In this document: positions 23,108 through 33,774 of the stretch, piece by piece
Layout: each line of letters opens with the position of its first letter
Numbering within the stretch: position 1 is the first letter of the stretch
Origin: Botrytis cinerea B05.10
Lineage: Eukaryota > Ascomycota > Leotiomycetes > Helotiales > Sclerotiniaceae
Direction of reading: 5' to 3'
Assembly (NCBI RefSeq): GCF_000143535.2
Contig: NC_037318.1
Location: 1,674,001-1,738,000, forward strand
DNA length: 64,000 nt
Made by a program: the position numbers and the translations under genes
Notes under the pieces: model-generated
What the model was told of the DNA's origin: nothing
What the model saw: the letters and a program-made list of their open reading frames with translations, nothing else
The model's database searches: none

Positions 23108-25415
23108 ATGGATTGTCAAACGAACCAACTTTTGCCCATCATCAGTTCTCCGACAACTGATCTAGAGCTTCAACGGTTGTGAAATGAGGCTCGGGAAGAA
23201 TTTCGTACAAACACAAAAAGAGAGCTAGTATTGACCCCTCCGAAAAGGATAGAGGATGTTTTGGCACAGCTTAAGGACAGATTCCAGTCCGAGGATGGAG
23301 GAAAATCCAGTACTAAACACAAGATCAAAGATGCCATTGAAAAGTTTCTTAAATACATCCAATTAATCGGCGGTGTAGCCGCAGAAGCTGCATCTACTGT
23401 TTTCGCTCCTGCAACGTTATGCTTCAATGCTATCTCTTTCCTGATTGATATTCCTCAAAGGGTCACTGAAATTTATGAAGGCTTGGAAAACTTGTTCGAA
23501 GAAATGACCCACGCTATGGTTCTTTTAGATATTTACGGAAACTATAAGAAGTTCGATCGAGAACTCAAAGATGGCATTCACAAAATCATGGTCTCGATAG
23601 TGAGAATTTGTGGTCTATCTATCAATATGTGAAGTCGCATCCGAAACTGTTTCTTTTACAATATCCATCGGTCCTTCTCTCACGTAAACTAACACACTTT
23701 TAGAATCGATGGTGGTAAAAAGGCTAAGATTAAGACTATATTGAAAGTCACTTTCTTAAAAGGTGACTCGGGTATCAAGGATGAATTAAGCAAATTCAAT
23801 GCGTTAATTACGAAGCAAAATGATCTCACGGGGGTGATCACTTTGAAGAGCGTTCTCGATAACTCAGCAGTCGCCAATGAACTACTGAAAGGGTAGGTTT
23901 CTTTCACAAGAATGCAGGAAATACTTACCAAACAACAGTACGTGCTCGCAGAACAGCAAAATTACATCGCAGACGAAGTAACATACGTGATGAATGATGT
24001 CAAAGCCAGCAAGGATGAGAAGATTATATCAGATCGTGTGGAGAAAATTTCAAGACTCTTGTCGATACCCCAAGGATTGACTAAATCAAATGCGGCTAAT
24101 GAGGAACTCAAAGACATAAGAAAACAATTTCCAAAAGACGGCTTCAGGTGGCTATCTAAAGTGAATGACTACGACGAATGGCTCAAGTTGTCATCAGACT
24201 CCGCTTCCAGATCATCTTCTCGGCTATTGTTCGTGTCTGGGGGGATCAAGACGGGAAAGTCCTGCCTCGTGGCATCAATAGAAGAGGACTTGAGGAACAG
24301 AAAGATAGCAAGCTCCATCTGAAGATCCAAATAAAATGGCACAAGAGATCATTGCCGATCTCAACACCTCTCTCAGTGCTCGTGATATTAGGCAGTTAAA
24401 TGAGATCCTCGACTGGGCTATATTTGGCTACAAATATTCTACCATTGACCAAATTAGGGCGCCACTTTGGCTTAGTTCAGGCAAATTGCCCGTACAACCT
24501 TTAGAGAGGAAGTTGAAGGAAAATTCCGGTAAGGTTTTCCCTAATCTAGAAGATGGCACTGTCAGCGTGTATGATCCAATTGTGTCTTTGTTTAAAGACT
24601 CGAATTCGAGCGCTATGTCTATTGGGGAAAGTTTCTGCCTATGACATCGAAACAGCTAGAATAAGCAAGACACTATCTATAGATCGAGCCGACCTATTTT
24701 CAGTTCAGCGTTTTTTGGGGGGGGGGGGAGGGGAGGATCTCACAGAAAAAATTGAAATTGGGAAATTTGATTTCTCCCCTAGGGATTCCGGCAACGAAAA
24801 TAAAATTGATATCAACTCCACTCCAGTCCAAGCCAATTGCCGCTACTTGCATCATACTATTCACAGTTCAAGGATTTCCTCAAGGCACGAAACGTGTTCA
24901 GAGATGATACGGTCACTTCGATAGCTATATTAGATGACGGTCCAGGCAATGATTCGATTGGATATGAAACTTTGGCATGGATCCTTCCTCATGCCGGGGA
25001 TGATCAATATGCGCTCAGCATTCGGTCTTTGATTTGTCCAGATACTTCGATATGGAGTAACGATGGTCAGGACGATCAAGAAGAATATTCTATTGAAAGT
25101 ACCAGGAATGGTCCCATAAAGCTGTCATGTGAAGGTGCATGCGGAAAAAAATGGACATACGCAGATGATTTCTATGTATGCAAATCATGCGATAGGATAG
25201 CATTTTGTAGCAATTGCTTGGAAAAGCTCAAGAGAAACCGTTTGGCCAGATGGAATTGTCGTCCTGAGCATAGTTGGTTACATATTCCGCCATGGAAAGA
25301 CGATAATGAACCCGGTAAAGGAATGATTAGGGTGCTGGATGAAGCGGGCAGTCCAAAGGAGGTGAAAATTAGTGACTGGATCAAGGATCTGAAAAGAATC
25401 TGGGATATTGAGTGA
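23108..25415 (+). pseudogene. Decayed Goodbye-NACHT (STAND/NLR-like) gene
   Basis: From an ATG at 23108 one frame runs to 24322, with a recognisable 75-bp intron at 23629-23703. It is interrupted by in-frame TGA (23180-23182) and TAG (23894-23896) before a final TGA (24320-24322). The N-terminus has the fungal STAND Goodbye domain pattern (AREEFRTNTKREL, then FAPATLCFNAISFLIDIP, then MVLLDIYGNYKKF). A P-loop (SGGIKTGKSCL) follows at about 24234-24266. Directly after it the sequence jumps to a winged-helix-like segment (24336-24644, another frame: IADLNTSLSARDIRQLNEIL). Two further frames follow, ending in a cysteine-rich finger (CEGACGKK, CKSCD, CSNC) up to 25415. The rest of the NACHT NTPase core is missing. 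A run of 12 G at 24717-24728 lies near one frame change. Intact members act in non-self recognition and regulated cell death. This copy cannot make that protein. Confidence 0.8.
24717..24728 (+). repeat. G12 homopolymer inside the NLR relic
   Basis: Twelve consecutive G residues. Such runs slip easily during replication and during sequencing, so they can cause or mimic frameshifts. Confidence 0.9.
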
Positions 25416-26567
25416 GAATAGATTATTGGTTGTTCTCATTCAAGAGGTGGGAACAGCTGAAGCTTCTAGAAATTCCAATTCTACCTCCATGCGAGATATT
25501 CTAGCGGCAGATTCGACAGTTGGACCGTCGAAACCAATTAGGAGAACAGGGGAAGGGGGGCTCATATATTCTTCTATCTGCTTTTCCGTAACAAGCTGAT
25601 CATCTTTTTCATTAAGAATCAAATAAAAATTTTACTTGGGCTAATAAGAATACGAATTTCACTTTCTTTTTTCTCCTAATCTTAGTTTCAACCGCTACCT
25701 TGAAATATATGGAATAAAAACAACAAGAACTACCCGACAATAATTGCGAATAATCTTTATGTACAGAATTATCCTTGTCGTAAACAACGGTCGCGCCTGT
25801 GAGCCGTATTGAACAGTGACTTATGCAGTAGTTATTAACCTTGTTCCCAACAGTTTTATAGTAGGGCTTAGCCCCCACCGTTCACACTACAACTAATCGG
25901 GCTATATCAAATCTAGGATGAATCTACTCTCGTAGAATAGTTAGTGGGAAAGCTCTTAGGTTATGGAGTTTCTGTCTGTGATAAATCTATTGTATCACCA
26001 TTTTTATATACACATCTTTCTTATTTATTTAAACACACGAATATGATAACATTGAATGAGTCATTATTCTAGATTTCTAGAATCTTGCAAGTTGTAGCGG
26101 GTGGATGGCCGGACAACTATGCCTGTCATGTTCCCATGCTAGGATAATTCGGTGACTGTACTTTTAGATCGACCATACAAGGGTGGAACTAAGCACTAGT
26201 TAAGGTTCTCACTGATCCCGACCGGATATCATATTAATATGCCAGCGAATTACGGTATGTAGTGGCGGTTTCCTGGGAGATGAAATCCGAGCCGAGATGG
26301 TTGATGAATCACTCGCAGCCGAACCTAATGCGTACGACCTCATGAACCTCTCAGAAACACCTCATTCTTGAAAATCGTTTTCGACATGCAAAATTATGAA
26401 ATCGTCTACTACTATGAACTTGAGATACAATTGCAAAAACGAGCGACTAATTCACATATACACTTCTTCATCACCGAAATCAGCCTGCGAGCTGAGTGAA
26501 TACATGGATAAAGAAAGAAAGTAAGACCATCGAAATTCTCCCTTCGTCTCTTGTACAACAGCTCCAG
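25416..26567. other. Intergenic between NLR relic and DUF6594 gene
   Basis: AT-rich spacer. Short frames at 25440-25878 on the minus strand have no recognisable motif. Confidence 0.45.
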
Positions 26568-28021
26568 TCATGAATCTTTCTGTGTTCCAATAACACTAAT
26601 CCCCACGTCCAAGATTCCCCAAAAACTGTACTAGAAAGGCACAATATCTATTGATATTAGCAGGATTTATGCTACTCGATCGATCAACACTTACGCAACT
26701 GTCGCTACGAATGCTTCAAACTGGCTGGCCGGCGTTCCAAGAGTCACAACTATATATACCAAGATAGTGAAGACTAATACCACCAATACCATGAGTCCAC
26801 GAGAGAGATCAAGCAAGAACAAGAGACAAATAGGAGCAATGAGCATGCTGGTTAGGACAATGAGCGACAGAATTTGAGCCAAGCCCGACTGCAATCCTTC
26901 ATCGTAATATGATGTTTGGTCATCGCCCTTTATCTTGAGGAATTGCTGAAAAGTACCAATCAGCGTTTCGTTAATCTCACTCGCATTTGCGACTGCGAAG
27001 CAAAGTAATAGCAGATTCGCAAATACTTGGGAGGAAACATTATCTCACCTTGAGAGGTGATCCAGGATACTTGAAAAGATGACTGCTAAGCACTTCTTTG
27101 AAAGGGTTGTCTCTCTCTTTATTGTCTAAAGAGATGAAATCATTATGATGATAGATGAATTCCTCTGCCTCATTACCGTTGAGACGTTTAACACCGAGGG
27201 GCCTGTTATTCAATATCCAATGGAAAACTGAATCGTAAATACGTTTTGGGGGGCGGTAGAGAGCGTTTATTTTGGCATATACCAGTAATGTCTTATCTGC
27301 TTTGATTGTCAATAGTGCTCAGTGGTCCGTAAATTGGGACTAACCATATTGCATTTGCTTGGTTTCCAACAGAGACATGAGTGTATCTTTGGTCCATGTA
27401 TCATACTGGCTCTCATTATCTTCGGATATAACTCCTTCGCTCTCTTGCTCATGCAAGTGTCCCTTCAATCGATAAAACGCCGCTGTATTCAATGCTGCAA
27501 GGTCCTTATTGTCTCTTCTCCGAAGTTCTCGTGCAATGTCTGTTAGTTCAATTTCTTTATAAATCAAGATACGGATATGGTTTTCGTGGAATGCACGGAA
27601 AATCGCGAAGTCTTTATGGGTTGCTAGAAAACGTGCAAGTTTCGGAATACCAGTTTCGAAATCCTCCCCTATTTGTTGTTAGTTCACATGCTTCAATGAA
27701 GCATCTTGCATCTCGATACTTACAGATATAGTCTTTCTTCAAATTCTCCATCAACTCCTTGTGGCTAGGCTTATCATTATCTTTCCTCAATCTCTCCTGG
27801 GTCAAGGTTCTCTCCGTGTCAACTGAGGATTTTGTGCTCTCTCTTACAGCACCAGCATACTGGTCAGTATTGCGACGGCGAATCCCCCCAGACTGAACAG
27901 ATTGCGAGCTTATTACAGCCTCACGCTCATTATCTTTGGCAGTATTATCAAGTTGTTGTAAGAAACGCACTGCTGGATTTGCGCGAGGGGCTTCCGCAGT
28001 AGCTTCAAGATCAGGCTCCAT
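26568..28021 (-). CDS. DUF6594 membrane protein, about 393 aa, five exons
   Basis: Minus-strand exons: 28021-27724, 27668-27345, 27299-27049, 26945-26695 and probably 26625-26568. The first 90 residues are disordered and charged. The DUF6594 domain begins near 90 with the usual order: WEDFETGIPKLARFLATHKDFAIFRAF, then RILIYKEIELTDIAREL (helical, charged). Two clear C-terminal membrane spans lie at about 314-336 and 341-360, with a likely third at 366-388. Family members are fungal integral membrane proteins of unknown role, with a soluble N-terminal domain on one side. The final exon is the weak point: two acceptors, before 26630 or before 26625, give different tails. I chose the one that stops soonest. 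It neighbours the NLR relic, which may or may not be meaningful. Confidence 0.78.
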
Positions 28022-28701
28022 GACGATATTCAGATACTCGATATATACAAAACAGAAATGAGGGCATCGTGAAAATCTCACTTCTTCAAATTGGTAGGCA
28101 ACTTTGCGGCCCAATACTCGAGGCTGTAGACCCAGAGACCCGGTTCATGTCAGCAAAATGCAACATCACCACACCATCATGACTCGTTGGCGAACAAATG
28201 AGAGGGTTCCATCCTGCAGCACTTCGAAAATAGCTTCAAATCGTCGCAAGCCTGATTCATTCTTATCTGTCTATCAAACGATGTGACTTTTTCCCTGCAA
28301 AAATTACAGCAATATGGTAGGTCTTTATAAAGTTTTTTTATCGTGGATTATGAGAGTAGGAAAGTGTATGGGAATGGGGTATGGGGAATCGGAAATGATA
28401 CTTGACTTATTTATGCAATGAAATATTGTGTCCAATTAGAACGAATCCTCAAAACTCGTGATCGCGATGTTTCATTGGGCCAAATTGACGACTTCACAAA
28501 GAGTATCGTATTCTACAAGTTTAATATCTAGTTTTTCAATTATGTAGATGTATATAGATCAATTGAAATTTATAATTTGAACATAACAAGAGCAGATTTT
28601 ACCAACTTTTTCCCCTAAATAAAGTGTAAATGCAAAAGAAATCCAAACATTTTCTCTAAAGACACACAAATAGCTGGAAGTACCTATCAAAAACAAACAA
28701 T

Positions 28702-28959
28702 TCATCCTCTGACTGTCTCCATGAAATACATATAATCCCAAGTATTACGCTCCAGGCACAGTAGTAGTGAATAACACAGTTTCACGTCGGACATATCCCC
28801 CACCAAACTCCAACCATCAGGTGCGAATGCCCAATTTGAGATCTTCGAATCGTATATTTTCAAAATAAAATCGAAGTAGAACCATCTCGGACTGAGTATC
28901 TTGATATTTCCCTTTGGCATAGGAAACCAATTCGAAGGGATTATGTCCAATATAGCCAT
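28702..28959 (-). CDS. Possible small or decayed protein, 85 aa
   Basis: A frame from an ATG at 28959 has protein-like composition (NWAFAPDGWSLVGDMSDVKL and many aromatics). No splice partner or family could be identified. An ATG frame further upstream (from about 29279, MSPSREIDNTP) might be a first exon, but the frames do not join cleanly. It may be a relic. Confidence 0.25.
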   Translation of the reverse strand: MAILDIIPSNWFPMPKGNIKILSPRWFYFDFILKIYDSKISNWAFAPDGWSLVGDMSDVKLCYSLLLCLERNTWDYMYFMETVRG

Positions 28960-31900
28960 TTAGTGTCTTCTTGAAATTATTGTTCAGTCATTCCTTCTCT
29001 TCGAGTCACCTCTTGCCAGATCATTAGACTAAATAGCTTGCTCGCTCGAATGGACTTTTGCGTCTGGGAAGATGACAATCAAACGTTTCGCGATGATCGA
29101 GGACTTGGAAATGGGTGAATTAACCTTTGATGGCAATTTACCAGAGGAAAACTAGAGCAGTGTTAGAAGCCAATCATCAAATTATAAGGCAGTGACAGTA
29201 ATACTGGTTCTGCCTCGGGTTTTGGTTGAACATCTGGGTGGTTCATCGGAGTATTATCGATTTCTCTGCTTGGAGACATTGTATTGGGTTTCGATAGGCT
29301 GCTGGTGTATGAGTGGAAGTTGACTGCCGAGTTGAATATTGTTGTATCTTCCGAACTCTGTGTGGTATTGAATGTTATTGGACTTTTCGTATGCAATTGT
29401 GTTGAAGTTTGAGAAAACAGAAAGAAGTCCAGGACGAAATGGCTATTATATACTTTCACCAAGCTCCCAGTGATCTTGAAATCAGCTTTAGACCATCGCC
29501 CACTCTTAGATATGCACCCGCTCTTAGATATGTTCTAGTAAAATCTTTCATGTTCGTTGGCACACCGATTAGCTGCAATGACCAGGTTGAGCTGTAAAAG
29601 CAGCTACAGATATGAAAAGGAGAAGACTAGATTATGGAATCATAGAATTCTATGATGCAGAAATTAGTATGATAAGTTTTGTGACCAAAACCATCAAATC
29701 GGATCTTTTATAGTGAAGAAATACTGGCTGTAGTGGGCCCCGTTGAAGAATCCAGGAAAGTAGTAACGAATTTCTGTGTAACAACCCCATTTTCTTCCTT
29801 GATAAAGGCCAAAGTAAAGGGCGATGAGGCTGCAAGCAATTAATCTACGCTTAGATTATCTATCCATACTACTGCAGTCAGGTTCTTGAAGCGCTTTCGC
29901 ATATATTCTATGAGCTGTGTCCGAAGACTTTTCTCCAACCAAATCCCGTGGAGAATCATTGCCAAGATACTGGGCATCTTGTCGTCACTCAAGAATATCA
30001 CCCAAAGAGTGACACGATGTTAATCACATATAATTCTTCAGAGGCAACACAATGATTATAGATAAACCAATTGTGACAGAATTTATGAGAGAAAGGACGA
30101 ATCAGCTAATCGGCTTCCGGCACGGCGCGGTACCTATCCGTATCATCGGTCGTTTACCAGGGCTCAACTATAAAGCATAAAATACGGACTAGCCCTGGTC
30201 ATATGTATGATGCTAGAACGCGATTGTTTTGCTTTGTTATGTTCTGGTGGTTCAAAGATTGCAGTATTTGTTCCAAGTATGACTCTCTGCGGGATACGAT
30301 GGGAAGCGTAGGCTATGCGTTGAGGGCATTCAGAGTTATTAGATTGATTAGACTGCCTAGCTACTGGGAGAATAGCTCTAACATATTAGAGCTCTTACTA
30401 ATAGTAATTTGGACTAGATCCCCCTGCTTTATTACCACGGTAACCATACCTTTTAACAATACTGATCTTTCTAGGGGGCTTTTCTGCGGCAAGTAGCATC
30501 GAAGAAATGTATTTCGAGGCTAGAATTAATGCAGTAGTAGTATCTGTGCGCTTACTACGCCCTGCTTTGCTAGTAGGTGTAAGCAGGGGAGAGGGGATAT
30601 TGACCAGCTTTAGCGACGCTAACGCTAATGCTCTATTCAGCTCCACATCATTCTTCAGTTTATGAATCCATAAACAATTATGCATAGCAAAAATTTAAAA
30701 GCATTGAGAGAATTTAACGAAGGAGAAATCAAACAACGTCGCCACGTAGACTTATACTGCCTATCAGTCCGGGGATGGGAGCGTATAAATGTCACAAATT
30801 TTCGAACTTTAATTCTTTTGGCATCATTCTATAACCAATGTGTATCTTTCCAAGGTTATATGCTTTAGCGCCTATTCAACCCGTGAAGCTTATACCTGCC
30901 TCCGGCTTACTATGTAATTTATTTAGTGGATAGACCTTATCAACAAATGTACAAAACCTACGTCCTAGATAGTCGATCCTTAAATTACATGCCTGGAGAC
31001 GGCCCAGTCAACGATCTTAATGGAAAGATTTGATCTGTAGAGAGACAGAACCAAACAGGGTAGTGGGCAGATCATTGCCTGCCCTTAAAAAAAAAGTCAG
31101 GGTAAACGAGATTAGAAAAGTTAAGTGAGGCGGGGAAATCTCCACTGACAACATAAGCTTCAGCCAGTATGGCATCCGTATATAATCGATGTATTGCTTT
31201 AAAGATAGATTTCTTCCAATCTGTCTTGAATTCCGTTACAACACAGTTCCTTTCAATTGCATATAAAGTACGCCTCTGCAACCTTCACGTTCCAAGTTCA
31301 AGATGGAATACACCTCGGGTTTGGTTTCTTGACGCGTAAAAGATTGCCGAGATTGATTCGAGACATCAACGAGTGTTGGAATACAACTTCGCAAAGAACA
31401 AGTAGGAAAAATTCATGCAAGTTGCTTGGGATTATGAAATCTTGGGAAACTATCCTTTGATACCGCAATTTTCCAGGTATACATGACATTCACCACGAAT
31501 TGTCCAAATGTGCATTTTGTAATCAATCACAACCAACAGTAGAAACTTTAGTACTCGAGATTCGCTCACTAAACGAACTCATCGTATGACAGGCATGTTA
31601 CTGTGAAATTTTTCTTGTCAGGTTACAGCGTTCTTATCACTGATAACTGTTGTATTCCACACACAGCTAGTACCGTACAAGGGTAGAGAATCAGGGGCGC
31701 CGACAGTCCCGCACCACGCACCATGGCAGACAAGTGTTTCAACATCGCCATAGTACGCTCAGAATAAATTATTCTTTCCAGATAAATTTTCAAGCAGCTA
31801 CTAAGCTACAAATTTTCACCTCAGACTAGGCGCTTCAGAACTTCTTGGGGTGCCCTACCTTCCTTATGAAATAATACTCACAATACGCCCAACTTGGGTC

Positions 31901-33252
31901 ATAAGAATGTATGAGTTCTGAGCTGAGAAATAAAGAAAACTGCGTTGGACATACCACCGGTCTATATAGAATTAGCTGTTAGGTTATTCCAAGACTTGTG
32001 GCATCGGGCCGAATGGAATCTTGCCAGCTGGAAAAAGCCATATAGGGGGGTCTTAAGTGGAAGCGGGATGAGTTTTTCGGTACTTGTAAGCCCCTCGGCA
32101 TTTTCGATACGACGCGCATTCACAAAGATGTTGGGATTTCTATATACCCAGGCTGATATGTGCTATATTGACCGTTAAGAAATTATTCCCGTTGTAGTAA
32201 GTTGCACAATCTCGCTAGATTTCCGTCATAGACTCTCTGTGCATGCTCTATGCCACAGGACTTTATGTATCTCCAACATCATGAACTTTGCCAGGCACAA
32301 ATGCTGTGCATCAGTGTCAATGAAGTAAAGATGGTAACAGATTTACATGAATTTTCATATGGCGTAGTGTCGAATGTGAGAAATACGATCACAACGCCGG
32401 GTGATGTAAATTTGAGGGCTGTTAGGATAATCAGAGTGAGCTGCATGTTGTAATGACTCGCTGATCATACAATCTTTAAGGAATCATATTGAAAGCAGAG
32501 ATCTAATATAGATAGAAAAAAAAGGATTAGCAGAATGTAGTACCTGAAAGTGTTCCAATATATCGAAGATTGCTTTTGCGACGGAAAATAAATTACCCCT
32601 CAATTAAGACCCACACCAAGAAAAGCTCAGCTCGGAAGAATGAATACGCTCAGAACTCTCTCCTGTTAGCTTCATATCCTTGCGTCCATCATGAGAGGCA
32701 CCACGGATTTACACTCTCTTACCAGACGGGTATATTGTGCTTTCTCGCCCTTCCAACTCCAGCACCCGTCCTACAATAATTTGGCAAGAAGTGCGAAGTG
32801 AACAGAAGGATTCCTCAAAGGAGGATACACACGTGCAACTTAAAGTCAACGACATCCACCAACAGCTTTCCCTTAGGAAACAGCCCAAGCTTCAGCATCT
32901 GGCCGACAGCTTCGCAAAACCAGACAGTCCTTTCCTTCGAATCGATCATGTTGAATACACACAACGGCCATTGTCATGACCATTCCATCCTTAAGCCTAC
33001 AACCACCTATCCAACAATGCAACAAACAAAAAAATCTAGGAATCGAATCCCTAGTCCCTCTCCGGGAGAAGTTCTCGTAGTTATAGTTATGCATACTCCA
33101 CATTCTCGGCTGGAAAATAATAATAATAGACGAAAATTGCAATCTCTAGATATCTCAATTTTACAAGTAACAAGTAACATTCACATCTAATTTTCTCTGC
33201 TCCTCTCTCCCCTTCTGGCCCTTTGCCTTCCATTTCCCTCATCCTTTCATCT

Positions 33253-33264
33253 CCCCCCCCCCCC
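33253..33264 (+). repeat. C12 homopolymer
   Basis: Twelve consecutive C residues just after a pyrimidine-rich stretch. No functional assignment is made. Confidence 0.85.
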
Positions 33265-33774
33265 TTCTCAACTTCAATATCCCCAACGTGATTCCCTAAC
33301 ACTCTCTCATTCTTCATCTACGAATTGCCTTCCCTCTCTTTCGCATACTGCATCACATCATCTATTATGACACAATCTCGTCATTCAACTGCAGAAATAC
33401 TCTTTATAAGCACTACCAACGGCACAGCAGGTTCCGATGCTTCATTTTATTTACACAAAATCACATATACAAACATCATTCACTCCTAGAGAATTGAATC
33501 GATAAAGCACTCATAAAACCCACACATATCCATTATTTCATGAATTACTATTAACTAACTGCCTCGTGCCAAAAGGCGGGTATCACTTAACATAACGCTT
33601 CAATAAAACATAACGATTCGTAAAAACAAAACACACTGTTCATGACATCATGAATCGTATAGCCATCCATCCACTTCCTTCTCTCTGTATCTCTTCATAT
33701 CACATATCCACAAACACACATCCTTTCCCTGTTTCAAATCTCCAAATCGACCCGCTTCCTTCAGTTGATCACAC

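Larger units (their letters stand above)
28022..33774. other. 5.7-kb gene-poor, AT-rich stretch
   Basis: I find no gene that can be assembled with confidence. Short frames at 28702-28959 (minus), 30203-30496 (plus) and 30398-30685 (minus) are the longest coherent stretches. A C12 run lies at 33253-33264. The region could hold decayed mobile DNA, but no transposase, reverse transcriptase or terminal repeat was recognised. Confidence 0.4.

Noticed and set aside
33030..33110. tRNA-like hairpin with a GGATTCGATTCC sequence (minus strand)
   Set aside because: The position before TTC is not the conserved G, the stems do not pair as a T-arm, and no acceptor stem or A-box could be found.
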